Shown: positions 38,517 through 50,483, counted from the first letter of the stretch. The stretch is DNA of 64,000 nt from Diatrype stigma (GCA_022225965.2 JAKJXP020000003.1:682001-746000); one strand, 5' to 3'. The notes: a model not told the origin generated them from the letters alone. Numbers and translations are program-made.

Positions 38517-41500
38517 ATGTCGCAAAGCTACGATGTTGGTACGAGAGCTTGGCAACCCGATGCCGCCGAGGGCTGGGTGGCATCCGAGGTTGTCAAGAAG
38601 ACGATCAATGGCGACAAGGTGACCTTGGTCTTCCAGCTGGAGAATGAAGAGGTATGGAAATTTACACTGCATCTAGATGCTCCAGCGCTGCTCTGTCATG
38701 CCCCAGCATGCTCTAGATACACCCAGCTGGACAACGGACATGGACTCTGCTAACCGTTTCATGTTCCCAACAGGAGAAAACGCTCGAGGTGTCCCTCGAA
38801 GCCCTGCAAAATGGCAACGACCCATCTCTTCCACCTCTCATGAATCCTGCCATGCTTGAGGCCAGTGACGATCTTACAAACTTGTCCCATCTTAATGAGC
38901 CTGCTGGTACGTTACGTGCTTTCCGCCATCGCCTTCTCCCATGGCTATTACCAGTAGCTGTCGGTCTACTCTTCATGTTCTTTAGCTGATCTTCGCCCGT
39001 CCCTTCTCAACAGTGCTACAAGCCATCCGCCTCCGGTATTTACAAAAGGAAATTTACACATACAGTGGTATCGTCCTTATTGCCACAAATCCTTTCGCCC
39101 GGGTCGACTCCCTCTATGTCCCGGGAATGGTACAGGTATATGCTGGCAAGCAAAGGGAGACACAGGCGCCCCATCTGTTCGCCATTGCTGAGGAGGCCTT
39201 CATGTAAATACCCTCTCCTTTTTATGCGCCTTGCTCGGTGATAACTGACCCATAAACTCAGGAAAATGATCAAGGATGCCCGGAATCAGACCGTCGTTGT
39301 TTCGGGCGAGTCCGGTGCTGGAAAGACCGTCAGCGCAAAGTATATCATGCGATACTTTGCAACCCGAGAATCGCCAGACAGCCCTCGCAGCCGGACCAAG
39401 AAGGGCGCGGATTCCATGAGTGAAACGGAAGAACAAATCTTGGCCACGAACCCTATCATGGAAGCCTTCGGTAACGCAAAGACCACGCGTAACGACAACT
39501 CCTCTAGATTCGGAAAGTACATCGAGATTATGTTCGACAATAGGACAAACATCATTGGTGCCAGGATCCGGACCTATCTGCTCGAACGCTCCAGGCTGGT
39601 CTTCCAGCCACTAAAGGAGAGGAATTACCATATTTTCTATCAGCTCCTTGCCGGTGCGACAGAGAAGGAACGGCAGGATTTGCACCTCCTACCAGTCGAG
39701 CAATTCGACTACCTTAACCAAGGAAACGCCCCCGTTATCGAAGGCTTCGACGACAAGGCCGAGTTCGCGGCCACCAAGAGTTCTCTGGCCACCATCGGCG
39801 TCAGCGAGGCCCAGCAGACAGGCATCTTTAACCTGCTCGCTGGTCTGCTCCATCTTGGTAATGTGAAGATCACGGCGTCCCGGAATGATAGTGTTCTAGC
39901 TCCTACCGAGCCCTCCTTGGAGCGTGCCTGTTCTATCCTTGGCATCGATGCTACCAATTTCGCCAAGTGGATCGTTAAGAAACAGCTCATTACTAGGGGT
40001 GAGAAGATTGTATCGAACTTGACACAACAGCAAGCTTTAGTCGTCCGCGATTCCGTCGCCAAGTATATCTACTCGAGTCTATTCGACTGGCTAGTCGAGG
40101 TTATCAATAAGAGTCTTGCTACCGAGGAAGTCTTGAGTCGTGTAGCCTCGTTCATCGGTGTGCTTGATATCTACGGTTTCGAGCATTTTGCCAAAAACTC
40201 GTTTGAGCAGTTTTGTATCAACTACGCCAACGAAAAGTTACAGCAGCAGTTCAACTCGCATGTGTTCAGACTCGAGCAGGAGGAATATGTTAGGGAGCAG
40301 ATCGACTGGACTTTCATTGATTTCTCTGACAACCAGCCTTGTATCGACTTGATCGAGGGCAAGCTGGGTGTCCTATCTCTGCTGGACGAAGAGTCGAGAT
40401 TGCCTATGGGTACCGATGAGCAATTCGTCACTAAGCTCCATCACAACTTTTCCGGTGACAAGAACAAGTTTTACAAGAAGCCGCGGTTCGGCAAGTCCTC
40501 TTTTACCGTGTGCCACTATGCTGTCGACGTCACATACGAGTCGGAGGGTTTCATCGAGAAGAACAGGGATACCGTGCCGGACGAACATATGGAAGTCCTA
40601 CGTGCTACCAGCAACCAGTTCCTTAGGCAGGTTCTCGCTGCCGCATTGGCCGTTCGTGAGAAAGATGTTGCTGCGTCGGGCTCTGCGGTCGCGAAGCCTA
40701 CGGCTGGAAGAAAAATCGGAGTGGCTGTTAACCGCAAGCCAACCCTGGGTGGCATTTTCCGCTCGTCTTTAATCGAGCTTATGACGACCATTGGAAACAC
40801 GAATGTTCATTATATCCGGTGTATCAAGCCTAACGAAGCCAAGGAGGCTTGGAAATTTGAAGGTCCTATGGTTCTCAGTCAGCTGAGAGCGTGTGGTGTG
40901 CTCGAGACTATCCGCATTAGTACGGCCGGTTATCCGGGACGCTGGACGTACGAGGAGTTCGCCTTGCGGTACTACCTGCTCGTGCCTTCGACGCAGTGGC
41001 AGACGGAGATTCGGCAGCTGGTCAAGGATATTCTGGCCAAGGCGCTTGGCTCGCTCACGGGTACGGGATCAGACACCTACCAGCTCGGTTTGACCAAGGT
41101 CTTCTTCCGCGCTGGTATGCTTGCACACTTGGAGAACCTTCGACAGACGCGGATGAGCGAGGCAGCCATCTTGATCCAGAAGAACCTGAAGGCCAAATAC
41201 TACCGCCGCAAGTATCTCGAGGCTCGGGAATCCGTCATCGGCCTGCAAGCACTGTTCAGGGCTTACACCACTCGTCAAAAGGCACAGGAGCTTCGGACCA
41301 ACAAGGCAGCCACCACCATCCAGAGAGTCTGGAGGGGACAGAAGCAGCGGAAGGACTTCTTGCGCATACGTGGCCATGTCGTGCTCGCCCAGGCTGCTGC
41401 CAGGGGTTACCTGCGCCGAAGGGAAATTATGGAGACCCGTGTGGGCAATGCTGTGCTTCTCATTCAACGAGTGTGGCGGGCGAGAAGGGAGCTCCGCAAG

Positions 41501-43736
41501 TGGAGACAATACCGCCGGCAGGTCATTATTATCCAGAATCTATGGCGTGGAAAGACGGCCAGGAAAGAGTACAGGAAGGTTCGGGAGGAAGCTCGCGATC
41601 TGAAGCAAATTTCCTACAAGCTGGAGAACAAGGTGGTGGAGCTGACCCAGAACCTGGGGACCATGAAGACGCAAAACAAGAGCCTTCTCACACAGGTCGA
41701 GAATTACGAGAGCCAGATCAAGTCGTGGAAGAGCCGGCACAATGCCCTGGAGACCAGGACAAAGGAGCTTCAGGCCGAGGCGAACCAGGCTGGTATTGCT
41801 GTAGCCAAACTACAGGCCATGGAGGAGGACATGAAGAAACTGCAGCACAACTTCGAGGAATCCACACAAAACGTCAAGAGGATGCAGGAGGAAGAGCGGG
41901 AGCTGAAGGAGTCTCTGCGAACTGCCAATGCAGAGCTGGAACGCATCCGCGAGGAGAGGACACAGCACGAGAACGAGAAGGTCTCGCTGAGGGAGCAATT
42001 AGCCCAGATGTCAGAAGAACTCGACCTGGCCAGGCGCACCGGTCCGGTCAACGGAGAGTTGACCAATGGCAACGGAAACCCGCCTCCTCCCTATGGTCTC
42101 ATCAACCTGGTTTCGTCCAAGAAGCCCAAGCGACGAAGCGCCGGTGCGGAGATGCGCGACATGGATCGTTTCAGTGCCGCTTACAACCCACGCCCCGTCT
42201 CTATGGCCGTCGGGGGCGGTACTAGTAGACCTCTTCCGGGTGCCGGCTTCATCCCCGGCGTGGACACGATCGAGATGGAGCTGGAGAATCTCTTAGCCGA
42301 CGAGGACGGCCTGAACGAGGAGGTGACGATGGGTCTCATCAAGAACCTGAAGATCCCATCCCCCAACACAAACCCTCCCCCCTCGGACAAGGAAGTTCTC
42401 TTCCCATCTTATCTCATTAACCTAGTGACGTCGGAGATGTGGAACAACGGCTTCGTTAAGGAGTCGGAGAGGTTCCTTGCCAATGTGATGCAGTCCATCC
42501 AGCAGGAGGTTATGCAGCATGACGGCGAGGATGCCATCAACCCCGGGGCCTTCTGGCTTTCCAACGTGCATGAGATGCTCTCGTTTGTCTTCCTGGCGGA
42601 GGACTGGTACGAGGCCCAAAAGACGGACAACTATGAGTACGACAGGCTATTGGAAATCGTCAAGCACGACTTGGAGAGCTTAGAGTTTAACATCTACCAT
42701 ACGTGGATGAAGATCCTGAAGAAGAGGCTGCACAAGATGATCATTCCGGCCATCATCGAATCCCAGTCGCTGCCCGGCTTTGTCACGAATGAAAGTAACA
42801 GATTCCTCGGCAAGCTACTGCAGACGAATTCAGCCCCCGCCTACAGCATGGACAACTTGCTCAGCCTGCTGAACAGCGTCTTCCGGGCGATGAAGGCGTA
42901 CTATCTGGAGGATTCCATCATCACTCAGACGGTCACAGAATTGCTCCGCCTAGTCGGTGTGACAGCGTTTAACGATCTGCTGATGCGCCGGAACTTCCTC
43001 TCGTGGAAGAGAGGTCTGCAGATCAATTACAACATCACCAGGATCGAGGAGTGGTGCAAGAGCCACGACATGCCCGAGGGCACGCTGCAGCTTGAGCATC
43101 TTATGGTAAGTCAGCCCAAGAGGTGGCGTCACGATGATGTATCTGTCTAACTTGGACTCCAGCAAGCGACGAAGCTTCTCCAGCTTAAGAAGGCGACTTT
43201 GAACGACATCGAGATCATTCAAGATATTTGCTGGATGTAAGTCTTTTTTCTCCCTCCCCCCTTCGGGTGCTCTCGTCCTTCAGAGTAACTAACTTGGCTT
43301 GCTCAGGCTTTCCCCCAACCAAATCCAGAAACTACTTAACCAGTACCTTGTTGCGGATTACGAACAGCCGATCAACGGCGAGATCATGAAGGCGGTGGCA
43401 TCCCGAGTGACAGAAAAGAGCGACGTCCTCTTACTACAGGCAGTAGACATGGACGACAGCGGTCCTTACGAGATTGCGGAGCCAAGAGTGATCACTGCTC
43501 TGGAGACGTATACCCCATCATGTACGTTTGGACTTGCCTGCCCCCTCCCCCAGCTCGGAGTGATTAGCTAACTAGAATGCTCAGGGCTCCAAACACCCCG
43601 ACTGAAGCGGTTGGCCGAGATAGTATCAGCGCAAGCCATCGCCCAAGCGGAGAAGCTCGAGTCGGAGGAGTACGAGGGTAATGGCGAGGACTTTGCCGAA
43701 GCAGACGAGGACGAGGTTGATGCTGCTGCTGCTTAG
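38517..43736 (+). CDS. myo2: Class V myosin heavy chain
   Basis: Predicted actin-based cargo motor of about 1,580 aa carrying secretory vesicles and organelles to hyphal tips. Exons: 38517-38651, 38774-38906, 39014-39203, 39262-43105, 43163-43236, 43307-43521, 43585-43736; all phases agree. The order is an SH3-like N-terminal subdomain, a motor with P-loop GESGAGKT (168-175), switch I NDNSSRFGKY and switch II DIYGFEHF, then about six IQ motifs (near 780-930, repeated IQxxxRxxxxR), a coiled coil (930-1080), a low-complexity linker, and a C-terminal dilute/DIL cargo-binding domain (about 1200-1530). It ends in an acidic tail. The N-terminal exons are short while the motor-to-DIL part is one 3.8-kb exon. 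The length matches fungal myosin V. In filamentous fungi the gene is also called myoE or myo5. Confidence 0.96.
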
Positions 43737-44716
43737 AAGAGCAATGTGGCTTGCAAGTTTAGATCCTTTGCGCCACGAGCTCTATCTATATAATGTATTA
43801 CCTGACGGACGTCAAGCTAGTTGCTGTGTGTATCCTCGGCTCGGTAACTGTTGGTTGGTAGAGCGGAGCCTGAGAAGAAGAAGGTGAGGGAGAAGAAGCT
43901 CGGTTCTGGGAATCGGAGCGGGGGGCTTCTGTGGTGGTTTTTATGATATGAACTCTAGCTGTATATGGGACAACGCGACATGATGAAAGCATAGCAAGAA
44001 AGAAAGAGAGAAAGGCGGAAACCGTCGCAAGAACAGCCGAGGGTTTTCGTCTTCTTCTAACGACGAGAAATGTGGAAAGTGCGTAATTGAATGGTCGGTT
44101 GGTGGAATGTAGAAGCATAGAAGTATTTCACGGACATGCATCATCATGGGAACTACCTAAGGGGGTGGCGTTCGAAGAAAGTTGATTGACTGATTACCTT
44201 ACCTTGGGCATTGACGCTGGCATGGAGAGTGTGTGCTGAAAAGACGAAGACGACATCGTGGAGCAATCTGGGTTGTACGAACACGGTCTTGTGTTGTGAA
44301 TATACATGATTGAAGTGCGGGAGAGCTCACATGAATGATGATAGAAAGGGGAAGGGGAAGGGGGAGGGAAGGGAAGCACGTGACTTTCGAGTGGTAGCTT
44401 CCAAGCTTCAGACGGTAGGGCGAATAGAACAGCAAGGGCGGATAGCAAGCAACGCCGATTTTTTTCAGGTTTTTACCGGCCTAAAGTTAGCCGCTCGCTC
44501 GGCTCCAGTACAATACCTGCCAATACCTACCAATACCTACCAATTGACTGCAAAACCAAGAACCTGCAGCAAGTTACGCTATCCTACTTTAAGTACGGGA
44601 GGACAAATAAAAAAGACCTGAACTCGATTTCTCTTTCCACTCGCTCAACATAACAAGTCGAAGAAAGAAGGGAAGAAAAAGAAAGAAAATACAAGAGGAA
44701 AACGAAAACGAAAACG
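43737..44716. other. Intergenic region between the myosin V gene and fap7
   Basis: Holds the myosin 3' flank and the fap7 promoter. A GGGGAA-rich purine tract lies at 44346-44376, directly followed by an E-box-like CACGTG at 44377-44382. A repeated AATACCTACC-type word lies near 44513-44544. No gene is supported. Confidence 0.6.
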
Positions 44717-45391
44717 ATGCGCAACTCCCCAAACATCATCGTCACGGGCACGCCCGGTGTGGGCAAGACCACGCACTGTGAGGCGCTGGCGGACCGGACC
44801 GGGCTGCGCCACCTCTCGGTCAACCAGATCGTCAAGGAGAAGGGGTGCCACGAGGGCTGGGACGAGCAGTTCCTGAGCTGGATCGTCGACGAGGACAAGC
44901 TGCTCGACGCCATCGAGCCCGACGCCCTGGCCGGCGGCTGCATCATCGACTGGCACGCCTGCGACCTGTTTCCCGAGAGCTGGATCGACCTCGTCGTCGT
45001 GCTGCGGGCCGACTCGGCCACGCTGTACGATCGGCTGGCGGCAAGGTACGTTGTTTAACCTCTAAAACAGGACAGGGCAAGACTGCAGCTTACTGACTGC
45101 TGAACCCCGTACTCCAGGAAGTACCCGGAGGAGAAGCTGCAGGAGAACCTCGACTCGGAGATCATGGAGGTGCTGCTGCAGGAGGCGCGGGACTCGTACG
45201 ACGCCGAGATGGTGGTCGAGCTCGCGAGCAACAGCGCCGACGAGATGGAGAGCAACGTCGACCGCATCGTGGCGTGGCTCGCGCAGTGGAAGAAGGACAA
45301 TGCGGAGCAGGAGGAGGAGGCCGGAGAAGGCGGTGGTAGTGGTAGTGGTAGTGGTAGTAAGCCAGCAGACGTAACGGAGGCGGAGACGTGA
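44717..45391 (+). CDS. fap7: Adenylate kinase isoenzyme 6 / ribosome-assembly ATPase Fap7
   Basis: Predicted nuclear NMP-kinase-like ATPase of 200 aa (AK6/hCINAP family) needed for late 18S rRNA processing with Rps14. Exons: 44717-45045 and 45118-45391, with a 72-nt intron. The P-loop GTPGVGKTT is at residues 11-19. LSVNQIVKEKG is the NMP-binding block, and the Walker B region reads IIDWHACDLFPESW. RLAARKYPEEKLQENLDSEIMEVLLQEA spans the intron junction and contains the AK6-type lid and following helix. The C-terminal tail after WLAQWKK is low complexity (Glu then Gly-Ser repeats). It is very GC-rich at third codon positions, like its neighbour ham1. Two nucleotide-metabolising genes in tandem here need not be functionally linked. 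Confidence 0.94.
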
Positions 45392-46311
45392 GATGACAAT
45401 TAATGAAGAACTAAAATAAATAAACAAAAAACAAAAACAAATAATGACATAAAAATACAAGACGGAAAGTCAAATCTACAGAAATGTTATACCCGTTATG
45501 CAGACACTGCCTATCGAGCAGTCCCTCTCCTGAGTATTTGGTATATTCTGAACAACCTGATTATACTACACCCCTATGATACGATACGCCAATCATTGAT
45601 GAACCATAGCAGCATAGGCACCACATACTAACCGTATGCAAATATATCTATACTGTGTAGGCATGTATGGTACTATCTCATGCACCTAACCTCACCTCCT
45701 TTTGCACTAAACATACCTAGGTAGCTACCTAGCTTCCAGGTAGGCTATAGTTGGGCGGGTTTGAGGGTTTGGGCTGCTCGGGCAGTAGACGGTATACTTC
45801 GTATGTACATATATTACCCACGTACTATGCAGCTATACAGCTTTTATTGCTCACTCGAATACCTACTTACCTATAGGTACCGTGGTAAGGTACCTGCAGT
45901 GGCCGGATGTGTCACCCCCGGCCCCGACCGGGTCACGACTCACAGAAAGTGTTTCTCCCCCTCCTGGCAAGGTATCGACATATCCTAGCGGGTATATAAG
46001 AAGCTTCCTCTCTCTCAGTGCATGCCGCCTATTGAGCAGTTAAGATATCAAGTATAGTATCTGATCAGCAAAAACCGTCTACAATTATCACTATCATTTG
46101 CATACACACTCAAGTTCGACAACGGGGCATTGCTTTCTCTCATCTTGTTTTCAACTGGACCCCATCGACAACCAAGCCAAGACCAACCCCTGAATCACCA
46201 CCGAAAAAAGGGGGGCGAGTGGAAAGAAAAGCCAAAATATTTTTTCCTTATAAAAAAAGGAGATAACTAAACCCAACCCGACCCAACCCAGCCCCAACCT
46301 CAATCCCAACC
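45392..46311. other. Intergenic region between fap7 and ham1
   Basis: Holds the fap7 3' flank and the ham1 promoter, including a TATA box at 45993-46000. It is rich in TACCTAGGTAGCTACCTAG-type words near 45714-45745. No further gene is supported. Confidence 0.6.
45993..46000 (+). promoter_or_regulatory. TATA box of ham1
   Basis: TATATAAG lies about 310 bp upstream of the ham1 ATG and is followed by a CT-rich stretch (CTCTCTCTCAGTGCATGC) where transcription could begin. If so, the ham1 leader would be roughly 280 nt. The ham1 start itself has a strong context (AACCATGGCG). Confidence 0.45.
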
Positions 46312-46630
46312 ATGGCGTCCCCACGACCCGTCCTGAACTTCATAACGGGCAACGCCAACAAGCTGGCCGAGGTGCAGGCCATCCTCACGCCAGCCGGCAT
46401 CGAGGTGCGGAACCAGGCGCTCGACCTGCCCGAGGTCCAGGGCACCGTCGAGGACGTCACGCTGGAGAAGTGCCGCGCCGCCGCCGCCCTGGTCCGCGGG
46501 CCCGTCCTCGTCGAGGACACCTGCCTGTGCTTCGGCGCCCTGAACGGCCTGCCCGGCCCTTACATGTACGCAACATTTTCTTTTCTTTTTTCTTCTCCTT
46601 CTTCTTAGTGGTGGTGGTAGATATAGTTGT

Positions 46631-46670
<40 letters not shown>

Positions 46671-47398
46671 AGGGAGCTAACGGTTCGTGAAAAAATCTAG
46701 CAAGTGGTTCATGAAGTCCATCGGCCACGAGGGCCTGAACAACCTCCTGGCGGCCTACGAGGACAAGTCCGCCCAGGCCGTCGCCACCTTCGGCTTCTCC
46801 CGGGGGCCGGGCCAGGAGCCCATTTTATTCCAGGGCAAGACGGATGTGCGTGAATATGTCGAATACCACCCCCCTCCCCAGCCCCAAACCCCCCGGGGGT
46901 GGGAATGAAGAAGCTTACTGACTGACGCTGGATTAAACAATAATAGGGGAAGATAGTGCCTGCCAGAGGGCCCACTCTGTTCGGTATGTTCTTTTCTTCT
47001 GATTTTTCTGTCCATTCATTGTTTTTAGGAGAGGGAGGAGGGGGGGATAGGATTCGAGGACATTCTTCATTCCGCACCAAAACGCATCTGGATATAGTAG
47101 CTAACCAACACCCCTCTCCCCCTATTATATAGGCTGGGATCCCATTTTCGAGTACAACGGCGAGACGTAAGTTTTCTTTCCTTCCTTCTTTCTTTGTTTC
47201 TTCTCTGCCCCTGTTTCTTACACGCACGCTCCTCTCATACCATACCTGCTTTGGTTCGTTCCGCTGAAACACAGCACTGACACTGGTATGGCAGATACGC
47301 GGAAATGGACAAGGTCGAGAAGAACAAGATCTCGCACCGTTTCAAGGCTCTGGAGAAGCTGCGGGAGTGGATCGAGGCCGGGGGCATGAATGAATGAA
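46312..47398 (+). CDS. ham1: Inosine triphosphate pyrophosphatase (Ham1/ITPA), apparent C-terminal frameshift
   Basis: Predicted cytosolic house-cleaning enzyme hydrolysing ITP, dITP and XTP to monophosphates. Exons: 46312-46565, 46701-46845, 46947-46983, 47133-47166, 47295-47398. Seen are the substrate-binding start [68 protein letters not shown] and KNKISHR. After ISHR the frame breaks. Four T at 47340-47343 put the frame out by one, whereas three T would give [15 protein letters not shown] and a stop at 47396-47398 (about 190 aa). Read literally, the protein ends after about 189 aa with an unrelated tail, stopping at 47392-47394. This may be an assembly error or a real mutation. Introns are long (101-149 nt) and intron 1 holds a (CA)n microsatellite. 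Confidence 0.88.
46633..46668. repeat. (CA)18 microsatellite in ham1 intron 1
   Basis: An uninterrupted CA dinucleotide run between the donor and acceptor of the first ham1 intron. It accounts for part of the 135-nt length. Confidence 0.95.
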
Positions 47399-47874
47399 TC
47401 GAGAGCGTACAGTAAAAGCTCAGGCAGGCGAGCGGGCAGGAGGACGGGCGCTATTAACAGATTCACTATCTATATGTAGGAAGGTATGGTCAATGGTCGA
47501 CTGATATCTTCCGCCTCGCACATAAGTGCACATAGGGAAACCATAGATGCCATAATCTTGCATTGGGAAGGTTTAGATTAGAAGATGTCTAATTCCATAC
47601 CAACAGGCTTCCCACACCTAGATATGTGAATCATCCCATGGTGATAACGATGATGCTGATGCTGTGAATGATTGATTATTCGCCTATAAACCACTCGTTC
47701 CTCCTTGATGTGTGCGTAAGCCTTGCCTAGCCAGCCACCCATATCCTAACTAGCCTTTCCCAATCTTGGTATAGATCTATCTAGCAAGAGATGACTGTGT
47801 CTTTTACCGCTCATCACCATCGCTGCCATATATCAGTGGCGCTACCGCATGTCCGATGACCCCCTTTCCCTTCC
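47399..47874. other. Convergent intergenic region between ham1 and the ZUFSP gene
   Basis: About 480 bp between the 3' ends of two convergent genes. No feature beyond short AT-rich sequence is visible. Both transcripts must end here. Confidence 0.6.
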
Positions 47875-50483
47875 CTAGCCTAATCTAGAGCAGAGATTGC
47901 GTGTTAGCTCGGTGAGGGACGTTGGGTTAATATAGATAATACAAGTAGGTATGGGCTCCATTGGGTCCCAAATATAGCCTTAGGGGATCGGACACAAGAT
48001 GGCACAAGACGCACCTGAGAATCTCGAATTCGTGGTACTTCCGGAGGTACTTGGGGCCCCGGCGGTACAGCTTCAGCGCATGGTCGGGGTTCCGGAACCG
48101 GGTCTTGCGGCCCACGTTTTCGGCGATGGTGGCGGGATCGTGGAACATGGGGTCGAATACCAGGAGCTCGGCAGAGCCGCTCGTTCGCCTCTCCAGACCG
48201 AAGATGGTCAGGGAGTGGCCTATCAAACTGTTAATACTGATGTTATATTATCATACGAAAGATTTGTTCTTCCGGAGCGTTTAGGCTGACGTTAATCTCT
48301 CTTTCCCTTATACCGCTCGTCTATCATTGTTCCGTGGGGAGGAATAAGGTTCGGAAAGAAAAGGGGTAGAGGGGGAGAGGGGGAGAGGGAAGGGGGGTCA
48401 CTAGCTATATGGTATTCACTCAACTCACCTCGGTGCTGAAAGTAGATCGGCGGCAACGACGTGCACCGCACCTTGTCTCGCGGGTCGTGCTCCGCTGACT
48501 GGAAGTACAACTCGATCGCCTCGAACAGGGCGGCCTCGGCGGCCCGCGGTTCCGGGCTCTTGAACGCCTGCACTTCGCACCTGGAGAGCAGCAATAAACA
48601 CATTTTTTTTAGTAATCAAATCCGTGCGCGGTAAAAAGAAGGAGAAGAAATAACCCCCAGAAAAGAAATCCCTCGTTAGATCCAGACCGGGAAAGGGGGG
48701 GGGGGGGGGGGGTTTCTTCTTTTGATTGGCTTCTTACGGTATCTGCAAGCTAGTGAGAACTGCTTGTGCCTAGAGGAAGGGAAAGCACAAACCAAGCAAA
48801 GAACAGTTAGTAAGTAACCCAGCTTAGTTTTAGGTAGACATCTATAAGAAGAAGGGAGAAACTCGCCTCCGACGTGCCGATGTACTTGCGGGTGCCCTTG
48901 ACGCCGCCCGTCTCGACCCGGCCGTGGGCGTTGATGCCCGCGTCCCACGCGGCCTCGATGTAGTCCTGGATGCGGAAGATGCTGGGGACCCGGCCGTGGA
49001 GCCGGTCCGCCCCCGGCCCGCCGCTGCCGACGATGTACGACGCCATCATCTGGATGTTTCGGTAACCGCAGAAGCCGCCTGTATATCTTGGGTTTTCGGT
49101 GTTATAGAAGGAACGAATGAGAAGAAAGTTCAGATGGGGAATGGATTGCGAACCGAGCAAGAGAAGAAGAAGCTACGCTTCCTTTGGGCAAGAGATGGGG
49201 AACAGAGAACAGAGACAGGGTTTTTTTGGGGGTTTTTTTTTGTTCCTTTTTCTTTTCTTGCTTCCTGTTGCTTTTTTGGTTTGTTCTTACCTTCTCTCCG
49301 TAGTTTGGAAATGTGCTGCACGCACGGGTGGCAGAGGTAGGCGTAGTGCGTCGTGGGGCTCTGCTGCAGCAGTTGCTCGACTACGGGAATGATGCCTGAT
49401 CAAAGTGACTTATTAGTCGACAAATAAGGGAGGAGGGGGCAAAAAGGGGGTCGAAAATTGACGATGGTATCTAGGATCCCACATACCCTCCGAGCTGACG
49501 TATCGACCCCTGCGCAACAGAGAAACTAGCTTCTCCGGCATCTTATCCTCGTGGGCATACCTGCCCAGCTCTGACTTCTGTGATATCCTATTAGCTAGCA
49601 TGCCACACATGGGACTCTACGGAAGGAGGGTGGGAGGGAAGAGGGAATAGAGGAAAAAGAAAGGACAANNNNNNNNNNATAACAAACCCCCCCCCCCCCC
49701 CCCCCCCCCAACCCATGAAACTCATCCATGCCAAGCATGCGTATACGTACCCCAAGCCTCTTCCGGGAGTCATCCCAAACCGGCCCATCACTACCACCAG
49801 GGGAGCCAGTTTCCGGCTGCTGCTGCTGCTGCTTTCTCGATGGCATGTGCAGAATCCGCTTCCACTTAGCAACGGACTCGGTATTTCTCGAGTTCGGCGC
49901 TACCGCCTCCTCGCTGCTGCTGCTACTAATATTGTCGCCACGATCCCGATCCCGTTCGTGATCTCGGCGGGAGCGCCGCCGCCGTGGTCGTGGCGATCGC
50001 GGCGACGGCGACAGTGACAGTGAACCGCCCTCACCTGCTACCAGCCTACTGCCCCGGGTCCCCCCCGCCGCCGCCGCCGCTGCCGCCATCGCCGCCGTGG
50101 CAGTGGTCATGGCATAGGATGGGTCCTCGTCGTCACCATCAGCGGCGGCGGCATGGAGCTCGATGTGGTCCTCGAGCTCGGCCAGGGTGATGACCTCGCC
50201 GCAGCCGTCGATGGGACACTCGGCGAACATGCGCTCTTCCTCATCACCGGCGCCGTCGTGGCTCGCGTTGTCCGCTATTGCTGCTGTTGTTGGGAAAGCA
50301 TCGTCCCCTCCCTCGTCGGCGATGAAGGGGGATTTGCCCTCCGAGTGCAGCTTCTCGACATGCTATAGTGATCGGGCACTTAGTACATAGTATATAAGCA
50401 AGGGCGGGTAAACTGACTAGTAGCATGGCATATTGGTCGCCTTCCTGGAAGTTGCAGAAGGGACAGCGCGGTAGTTCGGACAT
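47875..50483 (-). CDS. zup1: Zinc-finger ubiquitin-specific peptidase, ZUFSP/ZUP1 (Mug105) family, peptidase C78
   Basis: Predicted deubiquitinase of about 494 aa; characterised relatives prefer Lys63-linked chains. Exons (complement): 50418-50483, 49751-50362, 49487-49577, 49291-49395, 48867-49078, 48738-48769, 48429-48580, 48015-48219, 47875-47884. Two C2H2 fingers are seen: C7/C10/H23/H28 (the first intron falls inside it) and C71/C76/H88/H92. A disordered Ala/Ser/Arg/Gln-rich linker follows. The catalytic C78 domain has GGFCGYRNIQMM (nucleophile Cys295), GHSLTIFGLE (His425) and LLVFDP (Asp446), so the triad is intact. The intron at 48770-48866 needs a GC donor (GAG|GCGAGT). The final coding exon is only 10 nt and adds the last two residues and the stop. 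Intron 49578-49750 contains the N gap and a 23-nt homopolymer. The family call is firm; the last exon is the least certain part. Confidence 0.85.
48695..48712. repeat. G18 homopolymer in a zup1 intron
   Basis: Eighteen consecutive G on the plus strand (C in the zup1 sense) inside the 157-nt intron 48581-48737. It is one of three such tracts in the window. Confidence 0.95.
49669..49709. other. Assembly gap (10 N) beside a C23 homopolymer in a zup1 intron
   Basis: Ten N (49669-49678), a short AT-rich spacer and 23 C (49687-49709). The gap lies wholly within the intron 49578-49750, so it should not affect the zup1 protein. The true intron length is unknown. Confidence 0.95.

Noticed and set aside
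40996..42225. A 409-codon frame in another phase of the myosin V exon
   Set aside because: It lies entirely within the IQ and coiled-coil coding sequence and is a composition shadow of it.
44717..47398. Functional gene cluster of fap7 and ham1
   Set aside because: Both handle nucleotides, but they act in unrelated processes (ribosome assembly and nucleotide-pool cleaning), and adjacency alone is no evidence.
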